A stretch of 64,000 nucleotides of DNA from Anagrus nilaparvatae. Taxonomy: Eukaryota > Arthropoda > Insecta > Hymenoptera > Mymaridae. Positions 46,815-57,153 of this stretch are shown here, one piece after another. A model generated the notes under the pieces. The model was not told the origin of the DNA and searched no databases. It worked only from the letters and a program-made list of their open reading frames with translations. Position numbers and translations under genes: made by a program. The stretch spans positions 28,584,501-28,648,500 of the forward strand of contig JAKSXM010000007.1 of assembly GCA_022575985.1 (NCBI GenBank), read 5' to 3'. Numbering within the stretch: position 1 is the first letter of the stretch; the number at the start of each line of letters is the position of its first letter.

Positions 46815-47225
46815 CTTCTCACCGCTAAAATTCTGGCCTTAGCAGTTTAATAACTATGCAGATAGATAGCTATTCATAATGTAAAACATTGAGAGAAATG
46901 CAAAAGCAATGCTGCTGAAGCTTTCTAGTATTATCAACAACATAGCTCCGGGAAACAGTTTCCTCCCACCTTTTAAAGCAAAAAACTGATAGAAAAAGAT
47001 AGAAAGCTTGATTCGACGCAAGCTCCGGGTAAACATTCTCCCACAGAAAACCAATGTGGGTGGAGCTTACTTTGGACTTGGCGGACCAAAAGATATGCCG
47101 TCGAAAATTATATATTTAGTTCCATAAGTAGTTTATTACTCGAGCGTCCGAATCGCTGAGCGCCCCAACCCGACGAGGGCGCCCTAAACGGGCTACCGCG
47201 GGCATAGTTGCTCCTTTTTATTAAA
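46815..47225 (-). other. GC-richer island, possible minus-strand 5' exon/promoter
   Basis: About 400 bp of raised GC, including GGCGCCCTCGTCGGG read on the minus strand. A 66-codon minus-strand frame (47054-46854) has a hydrophobic stretch (AMLLIILESFSSIAFAFLSM), and GCG|GTGAGA near 46822 could be a donor, but the frame stops before it. No family recognised. Could equally be part of an old transposon. Confidence 0.25.
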
Positions 47226-50160
47226 TACGGTATTATATATTTATTTTATACTACAAATAATCTTACATTAATTATACAAACACACACGCTATAATGCAAA
47301 AAGATAAAACATCTATGCGGGACGCGCTTAAGATTAAGCCAGGGACCATTTCCGCCATGATTGTTAAAGGTGCGCGAAGCTATTTTTTTGTCATTTACCA
47401 ATTTCGGTGCAAATAATTTTTTCATAGTTAATGCATTTTTTTCATTTTTTGATGGTAACATAATTTAATTAGTGCTTTTAACTCGTTGGTGCTCTTATTA
47501 ATTTTTTTGCACGCTTTTTAAATGTCTTTATTACTTCGCTTATTTACAGTGTAAATATTACCTTAATAAAAAATAATTAAATATATTAAATCTAAGGTCT
47601 TAAAAAACATAAAACCTTGAAATCTGTATTTAATAATTTTACTATATGTTGTAAAAAGTAATTGAATTTTTTTTTCTTCAAGTAATAATCGATAATCAAT
47701 TTATCCATAATTTTATTGGATAAGTACTTTTACTGATTACAGTGTTACGTTCTTGAAACTTGATTGAATATTAAAAAAGATTTTAATTCATGCATGACTC
47801 GACAATATTTTAATTTTTTAACATGGAAGAGAAAAGAATAGCATTTTGATTTTCAATTTTTTTATGCACGAACAATTTTAAAATTAACTAATTATAGGAA
47901 TTTAAAAATTTAAAATAGTGCATAAATATTTAAACAAATTTGAAAAAAAGTTTCTAGTTTAGGTTATTAATAAATAAAATACATTCCAAGAAATTGTTTT
48001 TCTATCTAAAAATTAAATTAACAATAATTTAAATTTATTGACCAAACGGAATAATTATTCTATAAGTTAGATAAAATGGAAAACAAAATCAGTGATATCA
48101 TTAAAAAAGAATGAAATTAATTTCTCTAAAATAAAGCAGTGAACCAATTTAATCAAAAATCCAACATTTGAATTTGACTCATTGTTTGCGATTCGCTGAA
48201 TTAGGAATAAAAAATTTTTGCGAATCGTGAGCAATTAGTTGCATATTATAAAAACAATTATGTTTTTCTAGCCATTTCTTCTAGCTTTATTTTTTAAAAA
48301 TTCATGCTTTTCGAAGTAAGTTATCAAATCGCAAACAGCGAGAAAATAAGTATTTATCTTCTTTTTACATTAATTATAAAGTAACAAAAATTTTTGAAAT
48401 AAATTATCAGACATTAGCTTGGGTTAAATTTTTAACATAATGTGGCCATCAATTATTATCAGGTTGACGTTTATCCATAATTTTTTTCTTCAAATTTTTT
48501 TGCTTATATTGCATAAAATCATCCCTTATACCCCTCCAAGTAAGTCCAGAAAAAATACGAAAACCGAGATTTATGAGTAAAGAAGTTAAAATTATGAATT
48601 TAAAATAAAAATATTCATTTAATTTTATTATCATTTTATATCAGGTATTTATCAGAAATATTAATTGCGTACAAAAGAAATGTCTTTGGGACTTGAGAAT
48701 CTAATAACATAAATATTTTGAAAGATTCCTATTGCTGAAATAGATCAAATTAGAATCGCTAAGAATAAACAAGGTTTTTTAAATTAGAAAATCTGTTTAT
48801 AAAACACCTAAGGATTCAAGTCATTTTTATACTTAGGAAATATACCCAAGCGGTAATTGAATCAATTATGAAATTAGGTTTGATGAAAATATTGTTTCGA
48901 ATGGTCCCACTATAAGTAAATTTTTCTTAACTCGAAAAGCATTAAATGAATTGCTATAGGCACTTTAATTTGTCTTGTTTATTTTTAAATGAAAATAATT
49001 TTTGGAAACTTTTTGATAATTTATATTTATAAATTACATACTCCTATGCGGGAAATCGTAATAACAAATATATATTATTCTGAAAAAGTAGATTTAAAAA
49101 TTAAGATTATTTTTTAATTTACTCTTAATTAAGTTTAAATATTTATCCATTTATACAAAATTATTTTTATAGCTATATATAGCCCATTATAATCTATATA
49201 TTTATTAAAAAAATTTTTTTTTTAATTTTAATTTTAAACTTTAACTTTTGTTATGTCAAATGTCAACCTGATGGCCACAAAAGAAAACTAGAAAATATAG
49301 CCATATTATGGTAAAAATTAAACACAGGGTATTTTCATTGAAAATAAAACGAAATTTAGTTTTTATTAAAATTTGCACAATAGCTTTTGTTAAATTGTAG
49401 TAATAATATTTCTGATAATTATTAGAAAATTTGGAGCATATACTAGTTAATTTAAATTTGAAAATTTCATTAAACAAGCATTTTTACAATAATTATAAAA
49501 AAATAATATTAATAATAATAATAATTCCAATCGGTTCACATAACGAAAGGCACAAACATAAAAAGAAAAATTTTATTTTTTGCACAGAATTGTAGATTAT
49601 ATTTTGAAATTTGGTCTGATAATATTTTTTAAAATCAAAACTCGAATAAAATATAAAATGACCTTAATTGGAATTAGAGCGTAAGCGGGTTCAATATTCT
49701 GTAAATTCTCATACAATTTATTACATAAATGAATTGTCATCATGATTAAAAAAAATAATAATTTTTTTTTTAATCATGGAAAATCCTTGGAATAAAATAT
49801 ATGTGAACTTGTTTTGATTTTGAATAAGAGTACAGAGTCTATAGACTCTCTGTAATTATAAATATTCAAGGTAAAATTTCTTCCTCTTACTCATATTAAT
49901 CTGTGCACGCATAATATGTGAAATAAAATTCACTCGTACAGAAGGTCATAGGTTCGTCCATTCTTTCTCGCATAAGGCATAACCGGTGAAGAAGCCGTGT
50001 CGTCGTAGTAAACCGGCGTTCATTTAATACACACGCACACTGAAATAATATCGATACCAGTTTAATTCTTTTTTTTTTTTTTTTGCTAACATATTTTAAT
50101 TAATGTCCAATATTTTTAATTCGTATAGATCAACAATGTGAGTGTGCGCTTTAAAAAAGG
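47226..50160. other. AT-rich DNA; upstream region of the 50.3-kb exon
   Basis: No coding exon seen in nearly 3 kb. The last 200 bases (49950-50060) are less AT-rich and contain AACCGGTGA and AAACCGGCG, similar to Grainyhead-type sites, and ATATCGATACC. These might be part of the promoter-proximal control region; this is inference from motif likeness only. Confidence 0.3.
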
Positions 50161-50166
50161 GTATAC

Positions 50167-50200
50167 TATATAAATATATAGTGCTCGCGAGTGGCAGTAA
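50167..50200 (+). promoter_or_regulatory. Core promoter: TATA box and initiator
   Basis: TATATAAA at 50167-50174, and an initiator-like GGCAGTAA whose A is at 50196, 29 bases after the first T of the box. This is the canonical spacing in arthropods. It precedes an ATG-bearing first exon with a perfect splice donor. Confidence 0.6.
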
Positions 50201-50312
50201 AATTTATTTATTACATATTGTGAAATTATCATCTCGAAGCTATAAAATATCCTGCTTTAAAATCCAATAGTCAGCAAGAAAAAGAGCTAAATCATCGATA
50301 ACATTGCCATAC

Positions 50313-50342
50313 ATGAAGAGAAATATATACATTTGGAAATGA
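50313..50342 (+). other. Upstream ORF overlapping the main start (ATGA)
   Basis: ATG at 50313 opens a nine-codon frame (MKRNIYIWK) whose TGA at 50340-50342 overlaps the main ATG at 50339 as ATGA. Such an arrangement can reduce or couple translation by termination and reinitiation. Only the layout is seen; the effect is inferred. Confidence 0.55.
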
Positions 50343-50417
50343 CAATAAACATGCTGTCGATGAAATTCAAGTTAATTTCCTCTATTATCATTTCTATGCA
50401 ACTGCTGATTCACTATG
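50339..50417 (+). CDS. First coding exon of a probable secreted/membrane protein
   Basis: ATG at 50339 (a second in-frame ATG at 50351) encodes 26 residues that look like a signal peptide: a short N-terminal part with Lys, then a hydrophobic core LISSIIISMQLLI. The exon ends TATG|GTAAGT at 50417/50418, a strong donor, leaving a phase-1 intron. Phase-1 after the signal peptide is common in genes for extracellular modular proteins such as Ig or CUB families. The TATA/initiator unit 140 bases upstream supports a real gene start. I found no convincing second exon to the end of the window, so the gene probably has a long first intron, and I cannot name it. Confidence 0.55.
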
Positions 50418-52219
50418 GTAAGTTTTTCCTATTATTCGTTAAATTGTTGATTTATTAGTTTTTACCGTTTTTATCAGGCTGTGCACCCTGTTTTTTATGT
50501 ATATATATATATGTATATGTAGCTAAAATAATTGCAGTTTCAAAAGATAGCTAAAGTATTTTAGTCAAAGTTTCCTATACTCGTTTATCTGTAACAAAGT
50601 TACGGCAAAAAGTTTATAAATAAATGCAAAGTCTCTTAAATTATAATTACAGTCGAGTACATATTTTGGGATATTACGTAAGTAGGAGCCATGGCCCAAT
50701 TCACTACTTTTTTTAATTACACACAGATGAGATGACTTTCACCACACATAATTTTAAATATTTTTTTTTGCCAATGAACGTGTACATAATATTCACAAAA
50801 TAAGATAACGAGGACAGCTTAGAGTAAAAATAAATAAGAACTTTGCACTACTTTTTGCAATTATTTATTCGGTAATTTGATTGCTATGGACAATGGAAAT
50901 AAAAACTAATTTTTTTAAACTAGTAAAATAAAAACTGCTTAAATTTATACTGCACGCTAAAATAAAACGTCAATAAGATGTAAAGGTGTTTTTTTTTTAG
51001 TTGAATATTTATTTTGGTTTTATGATTAAAATAGATGACGTAGAAAAAAAAGTTTTAATTTTTTTTTGAAATGAGTTCAAGTTCAAATATACAATCTGAC
51101 GTGTATGAAAAAATATTTAGTGATTCATAAAAAAAAAATAATAAAAAAAACGATCAAATGTTTACAACAAGATATTTCTATTTGTCTTGATTGAAAAAAG
51201 TAAATCATAACAAGTCCTTGCTATATTTTCTGAAGAAATTTTATGTGCTCATAGTTGCATAAAAGATCTAAAATATAATTATATAACTAAAAATTCACAT
51301 GTAGTTTCTGTATTTGTCAAGGACAGCTATTGAAGCTTGAGGATATTTATTTATTTAAAAAAGTATACACCTGCATGTTAAATATTTCTCAATATTTTTT
51401 ATGCAATAAAATACACGACACAAATCCTCAGATGCGTTTTTATATACTTTGTGAAAACATAGCATTATATATTATAATAACAGTCGACTTTCTAATTTCG
51501 TAATAAAATAACGTATCAAAATTATTATGCTCATTATTTATGTATTAAAAATAATTTTATGCATAGAAAATTAATTTATATGTTTTTATAATGAAAATAA
51601 TTTTGATGATTTGGATGTTTCGTAACATTCTAGTTTATTTTTAAATTATTGACCTACACATAATATTATATGCATCATTTTTTTGATAAATCGGATCAAA
51701 CAGACCACTTTTTGGGAGAAAATAAAAAAGTTTTATCTACCTACATTTTTAAAATAATATTTTTTGAATACAAATTTTTCAAAAACAAGTTTTGGATCCA
51801 AGAAAATATTTTTTAAAATTATGCTACACTGTGAAAACATATTGCTTAAATTTTCAAGCGAATCTTTAATCTGTGGTATCATTGTAAAATCGTTATTTTT
51901 TTATAATTTTATGATGATTTGCATACCCAAGGCAAATTTTTGATTAACTGCTTGAATGCCTGCATGAATCCTGCAAGCAAATGCCCCTTAAATTCAAGCA
52001 AGTGCTTGCGATTTCAAGCCATATATTTGCACAGTTTATTGATTTCAAGATATATTGCTAATATATATTGTAGACGGCACAATGGAATAACTTCAACATA
52101 GAAGTTTCGCGGCTGAAATTCGGGTCTTATAATTATTTTGATCTCTTAAAAATGATGCTCATAATAGTTTTTTAAAAAAAAGAGGAATGGCCACTTTGCC
52201 CACTTTAGGGAAAAATAAT
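50418..52219 (+). other. Probable first intron of the 50.3-kb gene
   Basis: AT-rich; no exon seen. Starts with the donor GTAAGT. Contains the AT microsatellite near 50500-50520 and no recognised repeat before 52220. Confidence 0.35.
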
Positions 52220-52905
52220 TTATAACCAGTTTTTGTTAACACAACTCAAATAAATGGAACATGTTTACTTACAGCGAAGGGCTAGATATAATGCACAAAT
52301 GTTAACCGTATTGTACACTGTAAAAAGTAACTTTCTTATATTAACAAAAAAATTAGTAAATTTTCGAAAAAATTTGTAAACGTTCGAAAAAAATCGTATA
52401 ATTACTAAATTTAGTATATATTAACAAAAAATTCGAGTATTCTCGATTTTTTTTTGTGAATTCGCAAGAAAAATTGATAATTCACAATTTTTATCTCGAA
52501 AATTTACAAAAAAAAGTTGTAAATTTCCGAAAAATAGTTGTGAATTTACAACTTTTTTCGTAAAATCACAAAAAAAATTGAGGATTCTCGAATTTTTCGA
52601 TAATACACTAAATTTAGTAAATTTACGATTTTTTTTGAATATTTACAAATTTTTTCGAAAGTTTACTAATTTTCCGAAAATGTTCTAATTTTTTTGTAAA
52701 TTTAAGAAAGTTACTTTTTACAGTGTAACATTACAATACGATTCGCTAAGTCCCTAAACTTAAATAAACCTGAATTATTCCAAGTCTCTAAATCAAAATT
52801 ATTCTAAGTCCCCCTTCCTCCTTTAATCGGACACATTTGATTTCCCCCTCCACCTTGATTTCCGGGTTCTAAGGTACCTCTTCCTATAAACATGTGCCAT
52901 GTTAG
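52220..52905. mobile_element. AACATG-family MITE carrying a nested MITE
   Basis: Left end ATGGAACATGTTTAC (52254-) and right end TATAAACATGTGCCATGTTA (-52904). The interior phrases (AACATTACAATACGATTCGC, CTGAATTATTCCAAGTC) match the copy at 36985-37550. The sequence is split at a TA by 52316-52725; removing that insert restores the family order. Confidence 0.75.
52316..52725. mobile_element. CACTG-ended palindromic MITE, copy 1
   Basis: 410 bp, CACTGTAAAAAGTAACTTTC at one end and GAAAGTTACTTTTTACAGTG at the other, TA on both sides (52314-52315, 52726-52727). Nearly the whole element is palindromic, built from TTCGAAAA, ATTCTCGA and TTAGTAAATTT modules. Tc1/mariner-type ends and target; no ORF. 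Confidence 0.9.
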
Positions 52906-53943
52906 TACGCGTTTTAACATGAGATATGTCTATTGGGAGGGATACCATAAAAGGTCTGGAAATCGAAGGGGGATAAAATATGAGTTAGAACAATTCCGTT
53001 TTATGGATTTGGAATAATCCGGGCTTAGGGGCTCATTTAATTTTACAAGGTACTTTGTAGCAAGCTGTAATGTTTGTAATAGAAAAATAGTCAGTAAATA
53101 CTCTATCCTAATCATATAAATACTCTATCGCTGTCATAATATCGTTTTATCTTGATCACAATAGCATGTGCAATCTTAGTATTTTTTGGATTCAATTACG
53201 AAAAATTATATTTTGGTTCATAAATTGGATCGCATCGGCTGCAGAAACCATGAACACTAGATAAAAGGATTTTTTCTCCACATTTTTTCTCTTGGACTAA
53301 CATTCTGATAATTGCTGCTTATTTTATCATTTTAGTTAATAAGATAGTGAATCGATTGAACCAAGACTTGACCGGTTTCGTATAAATTGTTAAATTAAAT
53401 AAAATTATTTAAATTTAATTTATTTTTTTTAAAGAAATATTATTTTCGTTTTTATACCAATTTTTATAAAAATTAGTTTAATAAAAATTGGTTTACGTAA
53501 TTTTGTTTGTTAGACCTTGCATTGTAAAACAAAAATTATACCTAGAAAACCACGATAAATAATGTTTCAAAAATACATAGAAGTTAAATATAATTATATT
53601 GTATTTTTTTCGAGATTTTTTTGTTGTTTACTTAGGGAGCTTATAATGCGATTTTATGTGCTTAAGAGTAGAGGTATGAGTTGTAATACGCGCAGGGAAT
53701 ATTGTTTTCTCAAAATGTTGGTGCACAAATTGCTTACGTTTAGCAGCTTACATGGATTGTATAGAGCAAGTTGAGTTTTGGCAGGGGGACTTATATCTTT
53801 TATAAAATATTCTATATACGTATAAATTTTAAATTGAAATCGCAGAAAAAAATACACGCTAAACCCAAATATTAAGCACAGCATTTCAAAGAGTATTTCT
53901 TCATTATAAATTCGAATACATATTTATATTTATTTTTTATACT
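52906..53943. other. AT-rich DNA, nothing recognised
   Basis: No exon or repeat border that I can support. Confidence 0.3.
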
Positions 53944-54852
53944 CCAGTCAAAATACAGGGGGGGGGGGGCGGGGGCTTGTATTTTCACTGGCGAACACGA
54001 GATTTGCTCTACAGGTTTTTAAGTCGCTGAACACGAAAATCGGGATCATTTCATAAGGAATTGGGGAAAAAAAAACCTTAAATTTGCAAAAACTACCCCC
54101 AAAAAGGTTTTTTTTACATATTCGCACTTTGAGCGCTCAAATTTGGAACCATACTAGTTTTATGGGTCGCTGATCAAGAATTTCAACTTCTTTTTCATAA
54201 ATAATAAATATTTCACCCTTAAAATAGCTAAAACTACCCCTAAAAAGGAGTAGCTTATTTTTGATATTTTTACACATTATGCGTCCGAAGTAAGTTCTTA
54301 TACATTTTTTAGACCGCTAATCTAGAATTTCGATTTCTTTTTCAAAAATAATAAATATTTCACCCTTTCGCACTAAGAGCATCCAGGATATGCCCATACA
54401 GGTTTTTTGGGTCAGTAATAAAAAATTTCGACTTCTTTTTCATAAATAATAAATATTTTTCACCCTTAAATAACTAAAACTAACCCTAAAAAGGGCGTTT
54501 TTGTTATTTTCGTACTTTGAGCGTCCAGGATATGCCCATACAGGTTTTTTGGGTCGCTATTCAAGAATTTCAACTCCTTTTTTGTGGTGAAATTTTAATT
54601 ATTTATGAAAAAGAAGTCGAAATTCTTGATCAGCGACCCAAAAAACCCATACGGTACAAATCTGAGCGCTCAAAGTGCGAATATGTAAAAAAAAAACCTT
54701 TTTGGGGGTAGTTTTTGCAAATTTAAGGGTTTTTTTTCCCCATTTTTTTATGAAATGACCCCAATTTTCATGTTTAGCGACTTAAAAACCCTATAGTTGA
54801 GCAAATCTCGTGTTCGCCAGTGAAAATACAACCAAACCCGTATTTTGACTGG
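53944..54852. repeat. Foldback (909 bp) with internal tandem units
   Basis: Ends CCAGTCAAAATAC and GTATTTTGACTGG are exact complements, followed by TTGTATTTTCACTGGCGAAC + ACGAGATTTGCTC facing its complement. Inside, units starting (G/A)G(G/A)(T/C)C(G/A)(C/G)T.AT near 54164, 54311, 54409 and 54549 repeat 'AAGAATTTCAACTTCTTTTT + CATAAATAATAAATATT' and 'GAGCGTCCAGGATATGCCCA'. A G-run with CG (53958-53976) sits by the left end. Part of this element recurs at 45115-45480. Confidence 0.8.
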
Positions 54853-55669
54853 ATAAGATTAAAACTTGTTTTTAATATTTTGAAGTTCTTATACCATTTT
54901 CAGTAGTTTAAGCGAAGCGAAAAATCTTTTCGCCACAACCGAGATTACCAATTTAGTTTTAAGGGCAATAAGCTACCTGGAGCTATTGATAATTTTCTAT
55001 AAATTAAAGTAACATTGCAAGATTTCAACACCTTTTTTTTATTTTGCAAAATCGTAATCAATCTAATTTTTTGTTGCATTGACTTTATAATTAATACATC
55101 GATTTGAAAAAAATAAGTTCTGCGAAACAGGTGCACTTTTTTAATTACAAAAGATTCTTTGTGGTTGAATTTGCAAATAATGAGATTCATAGTAGGAGGC
55201 GAGCTTTTTCTAAGTGAATACCTAAGAATTGGTACCTAGGAGGTTTTCAAATTATCACATGCATGCATATTTGTATTTAACTCTTAGGAATTCTTAAAAT
55301 TTATTTGTTCTCTTAAAATATGTTGATCCAGATAAAAAATAAATCCAAAAACTAAATTTGACTAAATAATAATAGTAAGTGCTCCTGCGGCATTCCTGAC
55401 CATTTATAAGTATGTATGGAATAACCTTTTATCACTTTCAGAGAAAATATACAGGTAACGTCACCTCGAATTAAACAACATTATAGCTTATGTTTATTTG
55501 GTATAAACCATTTATTGGGAGAGATACATTGTGAATCTCAAAATTGAGAGGAAGTCGAATATGTCCTACAAGAGGGAGGGAGGATCAAATGAAATTTGGT
55601 ACTAACAAGGGATGACCGCTACCTTTGGAAAACCAAATTGAAATCTATAGTTATGAATGAATGTAGTAT
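54853..55669. other. AT-rich DNA, nothing recognised
   Basis: No gene. The stretch near 55380-55620 is slightly richer in GC but has no convincing ORF. Confidence 0.3.
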
Positions 55670-56060
55670 GTTTGAAAAACTCCCCCGATACCTGCCATTT
55701 ACTCCTATGAGCCTTATGAGCTTATAAACACAGGGCTCAATGTCATAAATAGAGTTTTATGGTAATAACGCTGCAGCTTCGTAAGTTAATCAAAAAACTT
55801 CATGTTGGTCTCAATCTAGTATCATTTTTGTGGTTCAAGTGTCACCATCCATTTTACGTAAAATACATTTTTTATTACTAACTCTTTCGCCGTTATAGCA
55901 TATAAACCGAATATCTACCGATTCTTGGTCCAAAATAACCAATTTTTAAATTGCTGCCGAAATTTTAATTTTTGACAAAATGAATTTTATAGGTCTCAAA
56001 CGCTTACCACAAACTTCAAGTTTTCAAAAATACTTTACTCGTCCTGTTTAAATTAATTAC
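55670..56060 (-). repeat. Dispersed repeat, copy B
   Basis: Reverse complement of the copy at 22570-22970, diverged. Matching blocks are AAACACAGGGCTCAATGTCA, CTTCGTAAGTTAA, AAGTGTCACC and CCAATTTTTAAATTGCTGCC. Confidence 0.7.
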
Positions 56061-56725
56061 TTGATAGATATAATAATTTAAATTCAGAATATCAGTTTAA
56101 AAATTTTTAAAGAAAAGTCATTGCCGTTGAAAAGCGATTATTTAAAATTTTATACATAGTTTATATTTTAAAATTATTTAAAATTTGGAGTGTAAATATT
56201 CATATTCAAAAAAATTTTTGTCACTGTTAATTTTCATTGAAAAAAAAATTTAATTAATTTTTTTTATCATATAACAATATTCATTATATTTTTTCCCCAT
56301 TCCATTATGCCTCTTTTTTTTTTAAAGCTTTATGTTGAAATATTTTGCAAAAACCTTTTTAACAATGACGAGTTGAATGAAAAAGTATATACAAAAAGAA
56401 AATGTTAAAATGCCCTTGGCGCTGTGACAATCACGAGGTTACTCTCCTTCGGTATATAAATAATTTTTCTTTAAATGGAATGTGCTTTTCAAATATTTTT
56501 TTTTCCTGCGTATAAAATAGAATCTCGTTAAATTGCATTGTATTATAACAGCCTTGTTATGTAGGTGTTATAATATAAAGTTTTGTCTGTTTGTGATTTC
56601 GAGGAGAAAAAATTTAATATTAGAGGGTAAACATTTTTTAAAACTAATCTCTCACTTTTACTAGTAAGAATCATAATTCGATTCACTGTTATTAATTTTA
56701 TTGTAAAAAATAGCTATTTATTAAA

Positions 56726-56805
56726 CAAGGGATAAAATATTGGTTTTGTCTTAGCATGCAGACAACATGCAAAATCGAACCCAATATTTTGTCCCGTGTT
56801 CTAAA
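56726..56805 (+). repeat. Short CAAGGGATA-type palindromic element
   Basis: CAAGGGATAAAATATTGG at one end and CCAATATTTTGTCCCGTG at the other form inverted ends of a roughly 80-bp unit. Inverse copy at 58720-58810, partial copy at 27805-27875. Sits 11 bases before the MITE at 56817. Confidence 0.6.
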
Positions 56806-56816
56806 CAATAGTTTTA

Positions 56817-57151
56817 CACTGTAAAAAGTAACTTTCCTATATTAACAAAAAAATTAGAACATTTTCGAAAAATTAGTAAATTTTCAAAAAATTGGTAAAT
56901 ATTCGAAAAAAATCGTATACAAAAAATTCGAGTATTCTCGATTTTTTTATGTGAATTCTCAAGAAAAATTGATAATTTACAATTTTTTTCGAAAATTTAG
57001 TAAATAATAGTTGTAAATTTCCGAAAAATAGTTGTGAATTTACAACTTTTTTCGTAAAACCACAAAAAAAAATGGAGAATTCTCGAATTTTTCGATAATA
57101 TACTAAATTTAGTAAATTTACGATTTTTAAAGAAAGTTACTTTTTATAGTG
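56817..57151. mobile_element. CACTG-ended palindromic MITE, copy 2
   Basis: 335 bp, CACTGTAAAAAGTAACTTTC to GAAAGTTACTTTTTATAGTG, TA on both sides (56815-56816, 57152-57153). Strongly similar to 52316-52725 throughout, with about 75 bp missing, mostly in its right part. Same orientation as copy 1. Confidence 0.88.
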
Positions 57152-57153
57152 TA

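Noticed and set aside
47140..47210. GC-rich stretch considered as an rRNA or tRNA fragment
   Set aside because: No match to conserved rRNA segments that I know and no cloverleaf.
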